A stretch of DNA of 64,000 nucleotides from Thalassotalea sp. 1_MG-2023. GTDB taxonomy: Bacteria > Pseudomonadota > Gammaproteobacteria > Enterobacterales > Alteromonadaceae. Shown here piece after piece: positions 53,069-62,815 of this stretch (positions are counted from its first letter, which is position 1; every line of letters starts with the position of its first letter). Location: assembly GCF_030546745.1 (NCBI RefSeq), contig NZ_JAUOPD010000013.1, positions 54,226 through 118,225 of the forward strand, written 5' to 3'. The notes beneath the pieces were generated by a model, which searched no databases, was not told the DNA's origin, and worked only from the letters and a program-made list of their open reading frames with translations. Position numbers and translations under genes: made by a program.

Positions 53069-54202
53069 ATGAATTCATTTAGGTTATTTTTTTTGAGTAT
53101 ATTACTTATATTAGTGAGTAATATTGCAAGCGCTAACGTTTTACAGAAAGATTCAAACGACATAAAGCAAATAGAACGAACGTTAAAACATTATATTGAA
53201 GGTACTGCTTTTAATAACAAAGAGAAAATTGAGCAAGCGTTTTATCGTGATGCAACTCTACTATTAGAAAAACAAGATCAAGAGATATGGCCTGTTCCCG
53301 CTAGCGAGTATATTTCATGGTTTAACAAAAGTGGAAAATTTAATGGGCGAATTGGTGAAATATTATCAATTGATTTAGTGGGTGTTGCCGCAACGGCGAA
53401 AGTAGAAATATTAATTCCTAAAACATCTAAACGCTATGTTGACCTGTTCCTATTAAAAAAACTTGATTCTGACTGGAAAATAATCAGCAAAATGGCGGTG
53501 AGTGAGAAAACAGTACTTCATGGAAAAAGAATACTATTTATTGTCTCTAACGCTCATTTCCATGGTGATTCTCGTTTACCTGCTGGAGTAAGCTTTTCTG
53601 AAATCGTCAAAGCATTTGAAACGTTTAAACAAGCAGGTTATACCGTTGACTTCCTAAGCCCGAAAGGAGGTGCCATTCCTCTGTCTTACATTAATACCTC
53701 AGATCCAATACACAAAAAATACTTGTACGACCGTGATTTTATGTATGCCATTGGCCACACTAAATCGCCAAACGAGGTAAATGCTGCTGATTATCGAGCT
53801 GTTCACTATGTAGGAGGAAGCAATGCTATGTATCAAGTAGCCGAGAATAAAGCAATACAGAAGATTGCTATGGAGGTTTATGAAAAACATAATGGTATCG
53901 TATCGTCAGTCTGTCATGGTACCGCGGGCATTGTTAATTTGATGACTGAAAATGGAGAGTATTTAGTAAAAGGGCGAAGAATAAGTGGTTATCCAGAATC
54001 GTTTGAAAATCAAAGTAAAGCGTATTTTAAAGAGTTCCCCTTTTTGATTCAAAAAACCATAGAAGAGAGAGGAGGTTCGTTTTTTCACAGTGATAGGAAT
54101 GTAGCTCATGTGGAAGTTGACGGCCGAATTGTCACGGGACAAAACCATTTATCATCAACACTTGTTGCACAAAAAATGGTTGAAATTTTGGCAGCCCAAT
54201 AA
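53069..54202 (+). CDS. SnoaL-like/DJ-1 (PfpI) two-domain exported protein
   Basis: The 377-residue protein has a signal peptide (FRLFFLSILLILVSNIASA) and an N-terminal SnoaL/lumazine-binding-like domain (about 25-150; DIKQIERTLKHYIEGTAFNN, then LFLLKKLDSDWKIISKMAV). A C-terminal DJ-1/PfpI domain (about 155-377) has the nucleophile elbow VSSVCHGTAGIVNLM with Cys-His. Related single-domain proteins are glyoxalases, chaperone-like hydrolases or amidotransferase-like enzymes. The fusion and the export are unusual for DJ-1, and the function is open. A strong ribosome site (GAGGAGG) precedes the ATG. An inverted repeat (54213-54239) follows the stop. Confidence 0.87.
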   Translation: MNSFRLFFLSILLILVSNIASANVLQKDSNDIKQIERTLKHYIEGTAFNNKEKIEQAFYRDATLLLEKQDQEIWPVPASEYISWFNKSGKFNGRIGEILSIDLVGVAATAKVEILIPKTSKRYVDLFLLKKLDSDWKIISKMAVSEKTVLHGKRILFIVSNAHFHGDSRLPAGVSFSEIVKAFETFKQAGYTVDFLSPKGGAIPLSYINTSDPIHKKYLYDRDFMYAIGHTKSPNEVNAADYRAVHYVGGSNAMYQVAENKAIQKIAMEVYEKHNGIVSSVCHGTAGIVNLMTENGEYLVKGRRISGYPESFENQSKAYFKEFPFLIQKTIEERGGSFFHSDRNVAHVEVDGRIVTGQNHLSSTLVAQKMVEILAAQ

Positions 54203-54212
54203 ACCAATTAAA

Positions 54213-54239
54213 CAGGGCTTATTTTTATGGTAAGCCCTG
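54213..54239. terminator. Bidirectional stem-loop between the DJ-1-like and CcdA-like genes
   Basis: CAGGGCTTA and TAAGCCCTG form a perfect 9-bp stem with a 9-nt loop between convergent genes, ending 9 bp before the ccdA-like stop. Confidence 0.6.
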
Positions 54240-54248
54240 CTATAAGTA

Positions 54249-54941
54249 TTAAATGGAGGTGACCCAGTCAGGCAGAATATCTAAAGCCCATGTCTCTAAT
54301 ATTCTATCTACTCCTGTAAGGATAATAAGTGCTAGAAAAATTAACGTAACACCTAAAAAGTATTTACCAAACTTTCCTGATGTTTTAATTGCTGATAATT
54401 TTTTACCCGAAAAGTAGCCTAATGCCACCAACGGAACAGCGGTACCAATACCAAACGAAAGCATTACAATAAATGCCATTGGCATGCTTTGACCTGTTGA
54501 GGCAAGAGCAATAGCGGTACCTAGCGTAGGGCCAACACACGGTAACCAAACGAGACCTAATGATGCGCCAATCACAAATTGCATTGACGGTGAACTACCT
54601 TGAATTTGAACGCTCGCAGCTCTATTAGTTAATCGAGAGAGTATCAATGCTAATCTATCTGAAAGTTGAGGTATTAAGAGGGTTGCCCCCATAAAAAGCA
54701 ACATGCCAACTGAAAAGTAACGCAGCCATTCTGTTGATATGCCCAAATTTAACAGGATAAAAGTTAGCACAGTGCCCGCTAATGCAAATGCTAGGCTTAT
54801 ACCTAATGCTAAGGTTACAAGCCCCCACTTGGAAGACTGCATTGCAGAAGCTGCTACCGCCGGTATCATGGGCAGAACACAAGGTGAAACTAAGCTTAGA
54901 ATGCCCGCCAAAAAAGCAAGCGGTATTGCGGTAAATTCCAT
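54249..54941 (-). CDS. CcdA/DsbD-type thiol-disulfide transmembrane protein
   Basis: CcdA-type proteins carry reducing power from cytoplasmic thioredoxin across the inner membrane. The 230 residues form six hydrophobic helices. The first reactive cysteine is in the family motif LSLVSPCVLPMIPAVAASAM and the second in GLVWLPCVGPTLGTAIALAS. The gene starts 5 bp after the stop of the thioredoxin-like gene, so the two form an operon, and the periplasmic thioredoxin is the likely partner. Confidence 0.92.
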   Translation of the reverse strand: MEFTAIPLAFLAGILSLVSPCVLPMIPAVAASAMQSSKWGLVTLALGISLAFALAGTVLTFILLNLGISTEWLRYFSVGMLLFMGATLLIPQLSDRLALILSRLTNRAASVQIQGSSPSMQFVIGASLGLVWLPCVGPTLGTAIALASTGQSMPMAFIVMLSFGIGTAVPLVALGYFSGKKLSAIKTSGKFGKYFLGVTLIFLALIILTGVDRILETWALDILPDWVTSI

Positions 54942-54946
54942 TGTTA

Positions 54947-55324
54947 CTATTCCTGTGCTTGGTTAAGCGCAGAGAAGATTTTTTCTTTATTCGTTTCGGC
55001 GACTGAGAACCATAGTTGTTCTGTGCCTTTGTAAATCAATAACGTTGATTGTCTTGGCGCCCTGAAATGAGTAACCCACTCTTTTTGATCGTCATAATCA
55101 ACTACGAGCACTTTAATGCTACTTTCTGGGTGTTCTTTAAAGTATTGATTAAGAATTTGTGATTGCTTTTTACAGGTTGGGCACCAAGTTGCGAACACAT
55201 CGATGAGAAAAGTTTCGTTATTATTTTGGTATTGTTGGTAAAGCGTTTCTGTAAATGGTTGTTTTTCAGCATTGGCTGATAAGCTAAAAAAGACAAATGT
55301 AATAGCAGTAAGTAATGTTTTCAT
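54947..55324 (-). CDS. Periplasmic thioredoxin-like protein
   Basis: The 125-residue protein has a signal peptide (KTLLTAITFVFFSLSANA). A thioredoxin fold follows with active site FATWCPTCKKQSQIL (CPTC), and the cis-proline region FRAPRQSTLLIYKG appears altered, with Gln-Ser-Thr rather than TxP. It probably reduces periplasmic disulfides using electrons from the CcdA-like protein encoded 5 bp downstream. Confidence 0.9.
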   Translation of the reverse strand: MKTLLTAITFVFFSLSANAEKQPFTETLYQQYQNNNETFLIDVFATWCPTCKKQSQILNQYFKEHPESSIKVLVVDYDDQKEWVTHFRAPRQSTLLIYKGTEQLWFSVAETNKEKIFSALNQAQE

Positions 55325-55509
55325 GTAACTCTTTAAATGAATATTGAAAAATGTATTAATAAAGAACGGTTCGGTTTGAAAACAATTTCAATCAATTTAG
55401 CGAATTTTAATTATTTCATCTGTTATTAACAAAACAGAAAACACCGGCAAGCTTAATGTGGAAGAGAAAAATAACGAAGGTTAACGCACTTTAGATCACT
55501 CGTTTGGCG

Positions 55510-56241
55510 TTACCAAGATTGTAATATTTTTTCATATTCACCTGAGTTTTTGAGCTTTCTTAGCGCTTTATTAAATCGTGTTGCTAATTCGGGTTCTCTA
55601 AAAACATTCGCATAATTGACTACTGGAAATATCCGGTGAATGGTGATGTCTTCGTTAGGGAAAAGCTTGTTGATGATAAATTGAAGTACTCTTCGCTCAC
55701 CAATGACAACGTCTACTCTATTATTTACCAGAAGCTTTACTTGTACCTCTCGAAGTCCCATTTCTTCATAGCTTATCTGACTTGCGATCTGTGCAAATTT
55801 ATTGCCTAAAACAGATGTAGCATGTTGATAGGCAATAACCCTTTTACCTATTAGGTCATCAATTTTGTTGATTTTAAAACTTTGTTTAGTTAACGAAACT
55901 GCCACGTCTTCAAAAGGTAAATATTCTTCGCTAAGCGTTCCGTTTTTAAACTTAAATGCTGCTGGACTTGCCATATCATATTTGCCGTGATTGAACTGCT
56001 CCATTAGACGGTTGTATGCCAACAAATGAAATTCAGTTTGAAATCCAAGATCAGTCATAATGCGTTCAATTATTTCCACATCAATGCCTGTAATTCCCTT
56101 TTCTTCATCATAATAAGCCCATGGTGCCCCAAGGTTTACGGCAATAGAAATAGGTTTGTTATTACAGGTTGACGCAGAAAACGACAATAGAAAAAGTAGT
56201 GTAGTGCTTATTTTTGCAAAAATGTTAATAATAACCACCAA
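55510..56241 (-). CDS. Periplasmic solute-binding protein (family 3), orphan
   Basis: The 243-residue protein has a signal sequence (FAKISTTLLFLLSFSASTC) and the bacterial extracellular solute-binding family 3 fold: APWAYYDEEKGITGIDVEII, FHLLAYNRLMEQFNHGKYDM, DLIGKRVIAYQHATSVLGNK and a C-terminal FNKALRKLKNSGEYEKILQS. Family members bind amino acids or related small molecules. No ABC permease or ATPase gene is adjacent, so it may serve a distant transporter or a sensor. A similar orphan lies at 62816. Whether either binds ectoine-type solutes cannot be told. Confidence 0.85.
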   Translation of the reverse strand: MVVIINIFAKISTTLLFLLSFSASTCNNKPISIAVNLGAPWAYYDEEKGITGIDVEIIERIMTDLGFQTEFHLLAYNRLMEQFNHGKYDMASPAAFKFKNGTLSEEYLPFEDVAVSLTKQSFKINKIDDLIGKRVIAYQHATSVLGNKFAQIASQISYEEMGLREVQVKLLVNNRVDVVIGERRVLQFIINKLFPNEDITIHRIFPVVNYANVFREPELATRFNKALRKLKNSGEYEKILQSW

Positions 56242-56351
56242 TGATGAACGAAAAACAATTCAAAGATAATTATCTGTCTAGAATGGGGATATTGCAAACG
56301 TTGTTAATCAATAACGTTAGGTAATACGTCATTGATTAACATGAACTATGA

Positions 56352-56621
56352 TTATTTAGCTAAGGCAAATCGCGCTAATTTCAAGAGAGCGGGTCTTCCA
56401 AGGGTATTAACAGCACTTTTTGTGTCGTTGTTTGCTGATGTTACTTGTTGGATCTCTTGACTAGCAGTATTTACCAGCGTAAGTAATGGCGGTGTTTGAT
56501 AGATTAAGCGAGTTAAATCGTCATAACTCGCTTTTTTTAATGCTGATAATGTGTTTTTATCAACATTAACAGCGGACTTGTTTACGATTTTCTCTGCTAG
56601 CTCGTCTTCAAGAAAAAACAC
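56352..56621 (-). CDS. Uncharacterised 89-residue protein coupled to the symporter gene
   Basis: The GTG start lies 5 bp after the symporter stop, so translation is probably coupled. The protein is hydrophilic and mostly helical (LAEKIVNKSAVNVDKNTLSA, YDDLTRLIYQTPPLLTLVNT, ALLKLARFALAK), with no signal peptide or membrane helix. I recognise no family. The tight link to the sodium/solute symporter at the end of the ectoine operon suggests an accessory or regulatory partner. Confidence 0.7.
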   Translation of the reverse strand: MFFLEDELAEKIVNKSAVNVDKNTLSALKKASYDDLTRLIYQTPPLLTLVNTASQEIQQVTSANNDTKSAVNTLGRPALLKLARFALAK

Positions 56622-56626
56622 AGTAC

Positions 56627-58048
56627 TTATACTTTCTGTTGTTGCGCTGGTAGCGTAAGTTTGAAATGTGAAAGGCCAATATAAAATATCAGCAGACCGA
56701 TAATAATACCGGGTAAACCTTCATAGATAAATTCGGTCAACCCTGCCATTCTCCATAATAAAGCGACGGCAAAACCAACAAATATTGCGGTTATACTTAA
56801 CAGTTGGTTTGGTCTTCCACCTAGGCTTTGGGTTATTAATAACGGGGCAAACGCGCTTGCTAAACCTGACCACGCCATAATAACCATATTAAAAACACTT
56901 TGTTTACTGGTTAATGCTAACAGCAAGGCTATAAAAGTGACTACAGTCGTTGTAGCTTTTAATACCCATGTTTTTTCGATTTTTTTAGACGATATATCAT
57001 GTGTTACTGCCGAAGAACAACTTAACACTAAAGAGTCTGTTGTTGACATAGTTGCGGCAAAAATACCGGCTAGAATTAGCCCTACTAATACTTCAGGAAG
57101 CAAATGTTGTGCAAGAGTGGGTAATGCAAGTTCAGCATCGAAACTACCCGTATCAGCAATAAAGAGCCTAGATAACATACCAACAGCTGTAGCCATGCAA
57201 TAAAAGCTTGTAAACCATAAATAGTACCAGAGCTTAGCTTTAAACATATTATCAGCATTGTTTAGGGTCATAAAACGCACCATCACGTGGGGCTGACCTA
57301 TGACCGAAAGGCCGGCGAATATCCAGCTAATAATAAACAATGCAAGACCAAATACCCCAGGTAGTAAGAGCTTTTCAGGAGTCCAGTCCATGTATCCGTC
57401 GATAGTAGCTAAACTACTATATGCTTGTTCGAGGCCGCCTACACTGTTTACGGCAGTAACAAGTAAAATTGACATTGCTACTATCATGACGATTGATTGA
57501 GCTGCATCGGTCCAGATAGATGCTCTAATACCACCAAAAAAGCAATATAAGCAGACTAATACCGCGCCAATCACAGCACCGTACCATAGTGGCCAATCAA
57601 GCAGCACGTGTAAGGCTTTACTTCCGGCTAATAGTTGAGCTGCCGCGTAAGTAATTAAAAATGCGAGTGAAATTAACCCTATTATTCGCTGTAACCCATT
57701 GCCAGATTTACCATGCCAATTACTTAACACCCCAGCAAACGAGACTTCTTTGGTCTTAGCCGTCGCTTCTTTTAATTGTTTATGGACATAAAGAGAGGCA
57801 AGAAAATCGCCAAGTATCCAGCCGGCCATTAACCAAATCGAGGCTAGGCCAGTAACATAGGTATAACCAATAACACCGATAAACATATAACCGCTGTTAT
57901 TGGTTGCTACGGCAGATAAGCCCACCAACCAAGGCGATACAGATTCACTTGCCAGATAGTAATCTGATTTATTTCCTTTGCTTTGGAAGGCTGAAGATAG
58001 GCCTATTAAGGCAAACAATGTAAGAAAACAAATAAATGATAATGTCAT
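56627..58048 (-). CDS. Sodium:solute symporter (SSS family), PutP-like, in the ectoine cluster
   Basis: The 473-residue protein has about 13 hydrophobic helices and SSS family landmarks: LSAVATNNSGYMFIGVIGY, LKEATAKTKEVSFAGVLSNW, YCFFGGIRASIWTDAAQSIV (the PutP-type signature) and GIFAATMSTTDSLVLSCSSA. PutP-like carriers take up proline or other compatible solutes with Na+. It starts 22 bp after the ectoine aspartokinase gene on the same strand, so uptake of an osmoprotectant or a precursor is likely. The substrate is inferred from context. Confidence 0.92.
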   Translation of the reverse strand: MTLSFICFLTLFALIGLSSAFQSKGNKSDYYLASESVSPWLVGLSAVATNNSGYMFIGVIGYTYVTGLASIWLMAGWILGDFLASLYVHKQLKEATAKTKEVSFAGVLSNWHGKSGNGLQRIIGLISLAFLITYAAAQLLAGSKALHVLLDWPLWYGAVIGAVLVCLYCFFGGIRASIWTDAAQSIVMIVAMSILLVTAVNSVGGLEQAYSSLATIDGYMDWTPEKLLLPGVFGLALFIISWIFAGLSVIGQPHVMVRFMTLNNADNMFKAKLWYYLWFTSFYCMATAVGMLSRLFIADTGSFDAELALPTLAQHLLPEVLVGLILAGIFAATMSTTDSLVLSCSSAVTHDISSKKIEKTWVLKATTTVVTFIALLLALTSKQSVFNMVIMAWSGLASAFAPLLITQSLGGRPNQLLSITAIFVGFAVALLWRMAGLTEFIYEGLPGIIIGLLIFYIGLSHFKLTLPAQQQKV

Positions 58049-58070
58049 TATTTTACCTTAAAAACTGCAC

Positions 58071-59504
58071 TTATGAGGCTAAACAAATAGCATCACCGTG
58101 ATCATGTACTTCAATTAATTCAGCATGTAATGCTCTTACTGCATCGTCGTAATCATCTTCTTCAATGAAGAATTGAATATCCACTTGGCGCATGGCTTGA
58201 TGAATTGACAGTACACTAATTTGTTGTTTTGCTAAAGCGTTTACCGCTTTTGATAATAAACCTGGAATTTGCATATCACTACCGATGGCAGAAATAATAG
58301 CCACTTTTTTCTGGTTTATTTCAGCTTCAGGGAAGTCATCTTGAATGGCTTCACATATTCGCTTAATTGTTTTTAAACTTGCCTTCAAGTAATGCGTGAT
58401 AGTATTTGCATTGACGTCTTTTGATACAATGTAGCCTTTAAAGCGCTGCACTGTCTTTAAAATAACTTGGTCATAGTTATGTATATTTCCAGCCATTGCT
58501 TGATCAAATACTTCTAGAGCATAAATACCTTTGCAGCCAGCTATAATTTCTACACACGGTGATTTACTCACATAGCTGCCAGTAATTAATGTGCCCAAAT
58601 GTTTAGGCTCAAAGGTGTTTTTAACGCGTAATGGAATTTGACTTTGACGTAAGCCTTTTGCTGCCTTTGGATGTATTGCTTCCATACCTAAATTAGCAAG
58701 TTGGTCGGCAACATCATAATTAGTTCTACCAATAGGAACGGCAGATTCTTCGCCAACTAAATTTGGGTCTGCGCTACTTAAATGAAATTCTTTATGAATG
58801 ATTGCTTCGGTGGCATCAGTAAGCACTGCGATTCGACTAAATGTCATCTCGCTATAACCTCTATCAAACGTTGACATCAAGCCTGTTTCACTGTGTGCAT
58901 AACCGGTAGTAATGGGCAAGCAGCTCGCTAAGTCGAGATCTTTAAAGGCAAGGTTAACACGTTCATCTAAAGACATATGTGAAGCAGAACGCCAGCCGGT
59001 TAAATCTACAAAGCAGGCGTTGATACCACTATTTTTAAGTAGTAAGGCAGTGTTCCAGGCACTATGTGCTTCACCAATACTTGCCAGCATTTCTTTAACG
59101 GTTTCTAAATGCGACGTTAATGAAAAGTGCCCATGTTGACAAAGCTTTTGTAAGTTTAATAAGCAATTGCGTGCGTCTTCTAAGCGTTCTTCAATAAAAT
59201 TGTTCGCGCTAATCAATTGCTCTGGATCAGTAAATAAATTTTCATTAATCTTTTGAAGGCTGACAGATAATTGCTTGAAGTGTTCTTGCCAGTTTGAATC
59301 GACCATACTGTCGGCAAACAATGAATATACGCCCGGCTGAGCACTTTTTTTGTGCTCTAAAAGCTTATTTGTTACACCTGCGTATGCAGATACGACAAAA
59401 ATACGATTATAAGGTGTTGAAAGATTTGGATTTAAGAAAATATTATCTCTTACTGACTTGTAGTCACTCATCGACGTTCCGCCGATTTTTTCAACTGTAT
59501 GCAT
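58071..59504 (-). CDS. ask: Ectoine-type aspartate kinase (Ask_Ect)
   Basis: Aspartokinase phosphorylates aspartate, the first step toward aspartate semialdehyde and then ectoine. The 477 residues begin HTVEKIGGTSMSDYKSVRDN, the kinase signature in its ectoine-specific VEKIGGTSM form. TDATEAIIHKEFHLSSADPN and the C-terminal ACT repeats VAIISAIGSDMQIPGLLSKA and ISVLSIHQAMRQVDIQFFIE are present. Ectoine-specific aspartokinases escape normal feedback inhibition and are encoded beside ectABC, as here. A 354-bp gap separates it from ectC, so it may have its own promoter. Confidence 0.95.
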   Translation of the reverse strand: MHTVEKIGGTSMSDYKSVRDNIFLNPNLSTPYNRIFVVSAYAGVTNKLLEHKKSAQPGVYSLFADSMVDSNWQEHFKQLSVSLQKINENLFTDPEQLISANNFIEERLEDARNCLLNLQKLCQHGHFSLTSHLETVKEMLASIGEAHSAWNTALLLKNSGINACFVDLTGWRSASHMSLDERVNLAFKDLDLASCLPITTGYAHSETGLMSTFDRGYSEMTFSRIAVLTDATEAIIHKEFHLSSADPNLVGEESAVPIGRTNYDVADQLANLGMEAIHPKAAKGLRQSQIPLRVKNTFEPKHLGTLITGSYVSKSPCVEIIAGCKGIYALEVFDQAMAGNIHNYDQVILKTVQRFKGYIVSKDVNANTITHYLKASLKTIKRICEAIQDDFPEAEINQKKVAIISAIGSDMQIPGLLSKAVNALAKQQISVLSIHQAMRQVDIQFFIEEDDYDDAVRALHAELIEVHDHGDAICLAS

Positions 59505-59858
59505 GTTAATCTCAATTACGTTAATGTTTAATGTTAAGTAACGTTATTAGGTGAGTCGCCTTAATATAATTCGCCTGAAAGTTGTTTAAGTTCAGTGTGC
59601 TAATTTATAAAACAAAATAAACATTCATGTTTCAGGCTGAAAAATAAAAACTTGATCAGCAAGTCATCAATTGATCTAGGTTTTATTTCTCTTTGAGCAA
59701 ATGAAGAAACCCGTTTCAACAATCAATATTTCAAGCAAAATAAATCGAGAATGATTTAACGTTTTGATGACTTCCGTTCTTGCTATGAAATGCTGATATT
59801 GAACGATGCGATTATTCAACTAACCGCACCTCGGGTTTCAGTATTTGATCATATTAAA
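59505..59858. other. Intergenic region between ectC and ask
   Basis: About 354 AT-rich bases on the downstream side of ectC. It probably contains a promoter for ask and the symporter gene, but I see no convincing terminator, operator or reading frame. Confidence 0.45.
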
Positions 59859-60257
59859 CTAAATTGTCTCAGCTTCTAATTCGTATGAACCTTCAGAGTT
59901 ATGAACTTCTTTGCCGTTTAACGGTGGGTTAAATACGCAAGCAAATTGTATTTCTTTGAAAGCTCTAAGCATATGTTTGTCATGCTTATCTAGAATATAA
60001 ATTGTGCCAGGTGTTATTGAGTGTTTACTGCCATCTTCCAATGACTCAATCTCACCTTCACCAGAGATACAGTACACAGACTCTAAGTGCTTTTGGTAAT
60101 GCAATAGAAAATCTGAACCTTCATAAATGGTGGTAATATGGAAAGAAAAACCCATATTGTCTTCTTTTAAAAGAAGTCGCGTACTTTCCCAATTACCATC
60201 TGGAGATACGATACGACGATTTGATTCGTTGGCTTTTGATAAATTACGTACAATCAT
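59859..60257 (-). CDS. ectC: L-ectoine synthase
   Basis: EctC closes the ring of N-gamma-acetyl-diaminobutyrate to form ectoine. The 132-residue cupin protein starts [20 protein letters not shown], the usual EctC opening. It contains the metal-binding cupin motifs [20 protein letters not shown] and [18 protein letters not shown], followed by [19 protein letters not shown]. All are characteristic of EctC. It is the third gene of the leftward operon, 34 bp after ectB. Confidence 0.97.
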   Translation of the reverse strand: MIVRNLSKANESNRRIVSPDGNWESTRLLLKEDNMGFSFHITTIYEGSDFLLHYQKHLESVYCISGEGEIESLEDGSKHSITPGTIYILDKHDKHMLRAFKEIQFACVFNPPLNGKEVHNSEGSYELEAETI

Positions 60258-60291
60258 TATTTTTCCTATAATTTTTATTCAATAAGTATTA

Positions 60292-61581
60292 TTAAGCGAA
60301 ATACAACATTGCTTCTGGCATGTCATCGACTTTTGAACAGATTTCTTTGACTGACTCTTCGATGATATCAATACCTTGTTTTAAGTTTTCATCGCTAATA
60401 ATTAAAGGACAAAATAACTTAATAACATGATCTTCAGCACCACTTGTTTCAATTAACAAGCCTTTTTGAAAGGCAAGTTTAGTGATGCGTCCAGCGATTT
60501 CGCCATCAACACAATTAATCCCTTGGAACATGCCTCGGCCTTTAGCGGTGAAGTTACCTTCGCCGTAATTTTCAACAATGCTATTTAATCGCTTAGTGAT
60601 ATAGTCACTTTTGCGTTTAATTTCATTTGAAAAAGTTGAGTCTGCCCAGTAATGTTCTAAGGCTGCTTTAGCGGTAACGAACGCTAAGTTATTACCTCTA
60701 AACGTACCGTTATGCTCACCTGGCTTCCACTGATCTAATTCAGGCTTCATTAATACAACAGCGAAAGGTAAGCCGTAACCACCAAGAGACTTAGATAAGG
60801 TAACGATGTCTGGCGATAATCCGGCGCTTTCGAAACTAAAGTAATCACCAGTACGACCACAGCCAGCTTGAATATCATCAACAATTAATAAGATATCGTG
60901 CTTTCTACATACTGCTTCTAGCTTTTTAAGCCAGTCAACACTTGCTGCGTTAACACCACCTTCACCTTGCACGGTTTCAACTAAAACGCCGGCAACAGAG
61001 TCAATACCACTGCTTGAATCTGATAACACTTTATCTAAGTATTCGGTGGTATCGATGTTTTCACCTAAATAACCATCGAAAGGTAAACGATGAACACCAT
61101 TTAAGCTGACGCCCGCGCCACCTCGATGATGAGAATTACCCGTTGCTGCTAGCGCGCCTAGACTTACGCCGTGGAAGCCGTTAGTAAAACTAACAATGTT
61201 GTGTTTACCGGTAACATTGCGAGCAATTTTTATCGCTGCTTCAACAGCGTTTGTACCGGTTGGGCCGGTGAATTGCACTATGTACTGTAAATCACGAGGC
61301 TTGAGAATTAATTCGTTAAAGGTTTCTAAAAACTCACCTTTAGCACGTGTGTGCATATCTAAACCATGCGTGATGCCATCGTTTTCAATATACTCAAGGA
61401 GTGCTGGCTTAAATGCATCGTTGTTATGGCCGTAGTTAAGTGTTCCTGCGCCAGCTAAAAAGTCTAAATATTTGTTGCCGTCTTCATCCCACATAAATTC
61501 GCCTTTTGCTTTGTTAAAAACTCTAGGGAATGAACGTGCATAGCATTGTACTTCTGATTCAATTTCATTAAATATTTTCAT
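60292..61581 (-). CDS. ectB: Diaminobutyrate-2-oxoglutarate aminotransferase
   Basis: EctB transfers an amino group to aspartate semialdehyde, giving L-2,4-diaminobutyrate, using PLP. The 429-residue class III aminotransferase starts [20 protein letters not shown], a typical EctB opening. It has [40 protein letters not shown] and the PLP lysine in [20 protein letters not shown]. It lies 9 bp after ectA in the same operon. Confidence 0.97.
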   Translation of the reverse strand: MKIFNEIESEVQCYARSFPRVFNKAKGEFMWDEDGNKYLDFLAGAGTLNYGHNNDAFKPALLEYIENDGITHGLDMHTRAKGEFLETFNELILKPRDLQYIVQFTGPTGTNAVEAAIKIARNVTGKHNIVSFTNGFHGVSLGALAATGNSHHRGGAGVSLNGVHRLPFDGYLGENIDTTEYLDKVLSDSSSGIDSVAGVLVETVQGEGGVNAASVDWLKKLEAVCRKHDILLIVDDIQAGCGRTGDYFSFESAGLSPDIVTLSKSLGGYGLPFAVVLMKPELDQWKPGEHNGTFRGNNLAFVTAKAALEHYWADSTFSNEIKRKSDYITKRLNSIVENYGEGNFTAKGRGMFQGINCVDGEIAGRITKLAFQKGLLIETSGAEDHVIKLFCPLIISDENLKQGIDIIEESVKEICSKVDDMPEAMLYFA

Positions 61582-61590
61582 AATAGTTTT

Positions 61591-62103
61591 TTATTCACTT
61601 ACATTAAAAGGGCCAATTCGTAGGAGCGACTCAGATTCATGCTCACCACGAAAGTGTGTTTGTTTATCTAACCAAATATCATGTGTTAGTTCACAAGATA
61701 ACTTCTTGGCTAAACCTCTAAATAATGACCATGAGGCTTGATTGTCAGGCGTTATTGTTGTTTCTACGAAGGAGATATTAGCGTTTACTGGTCTTGATAA
61801 AATGGCCAACAGCATACGTGTTGCCAGACCTAGCCCTCGTGCCTGCTTATCTATTGCTACTTGCCAGATAAACAAGGTTTCTGGTCTTTCTGGCACGATA
61901 TACCCAGAAATAAAGCCAACAACATTCCCATCTAGTTTTGCAACGATAGATGTATTGGCAAAGTGACCACACTGCAAAAAGTTGCAGTACAACGAATTGG
62001 TGTCCAAAGGTGGACTATTGCTGATCAGTTCGTTGATTTCTATCCCGTCAATCAGCTTGGGGGTTTCTAGTACTAATTTTTCACTTATGTTCAAAATAAC
62101 CAC
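61591..62103 (-). CDS. ectA: Diaminobutyrate acetyltransferase
   Basis: EctA acetylates L-2,4-diaminobutyrate with acetyl-CoA, the second ectoine-specific step. The 170-residue GNAT protein has LFIWQVAIDKQARGLGLATR, with the acetyl-CoA loop QARGLGLATR, preceded by the core strand VGFISGYIVPERPE. TTITPDNQASWSLFRGLAKK follows. SPPLDTNSLYCNFLQCGHFA is the usual EctA substrate-region phrase. It is the first gene of the operon. The start is uncertain: the listed GTG has no clear ribosome site, and an in-frame TTG three codons later would also serve. No typical sigma-70 or osmotic promoter was identified with confidence. Confidence 0.95.
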   Translation of the reverse strand: MVILNISEKLVLETPKLIDGIEINELISNSPPLDTNSLYCNFLQCGHFANTSIVAKLDGNVVGFISGYIVPERPETLFIWQVAIDKQARGLGLATRMLLAILSRPVNANISFVETTITPDNQASWSLFRGLAKKLSCELTHDIWLDKQTHFRGEHESESLLRIGPFNVSE

Positions 62104-62314
62104 GCTTATTTAGTTTTATAACTAACTAAAATTGAGAACATTAAAAGATATAGTCAATTACAATGCTTAGTATACTAAGGTTATTTTATTTATGTAACCC
62201 TCTTATATTAAAGTTTTTAGTTTAAACGTGTATCATAAAACAGTTAGACATCTAAATATATGTGATGAATGTAATGTAAACTAATGTGTTAATAAGGAAT
62301 TTTGGGGGGATAAT

Positions 62315-62734
62315 TTGAACGAAAGTCAATGGATAAGTTTTGAAGTAGCTTCGGAACAGTTTTTACATCCGGTATCAAAAATTAAAGAAATTCTGCCTTA
62401 TGATGTTCCTACACCTGTGCCAGGAGCATTAGATATTACCTTAGGTATACAAAATATCCGCGGTAGTATCGTTTCAATAAACTCTTGTCGCAGGATGTTA
62501 CACGTTGATGAGGAAAATGAAGGGTGCGAAAGCCGTATTATATTAGTGGAAAGCGAAGATCAGTTAGTTGGTATTGCAGTTGATTTTGTCGGGGAGATTA
62601 TTAGTGCAGAACAACTAGACATTGATACTACAAGCACGGAAATTAGAAGTGAGTATATAAAAGGGACGCTTAATAAATCAGGTAAGTTATATATAGTGTC
62701 TGATTTTAGTAACGTCATTGAAATATATAATTAA
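62315..62734 (+). CDS. Single-domain CheW-like protein
   Basis: The 139-residue protein is one CheW domain: WISFEVASEQFLHPVSKIKE, then LGIQNIRGSIVSINSCRRML, then RIILVESEDQLVGIAVDFVG. CheW couples chemoreceptors to the CheA kinase. The start is a TTG with GGGGGG upstream, suggesting low but real expression. No other chemotaxis gene is present in the window, so it may be an accessory adaptor for a distant array. Confidence 0.9.
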   Translation: MNESQWISFEVASEQFLHPVSKIKEILPYDVPTPVPGALDITLGIQNIRGSIVSINSCRRMLHVDEENEGCESRIILVESEDQLVGIAVDFVGEIISAEQLDIDTTSTEIRSEYIKGTLNKSGKLYIVSDFSNVIEIYN

Positions 62735-62815
62735 GTCACATTTGTTTTATTGAATACAGCAGAAATTTAAAAACTTGCTACAGTTAACTTAAGCGAGTGC
62801 TACTGTTGAAGTTCG

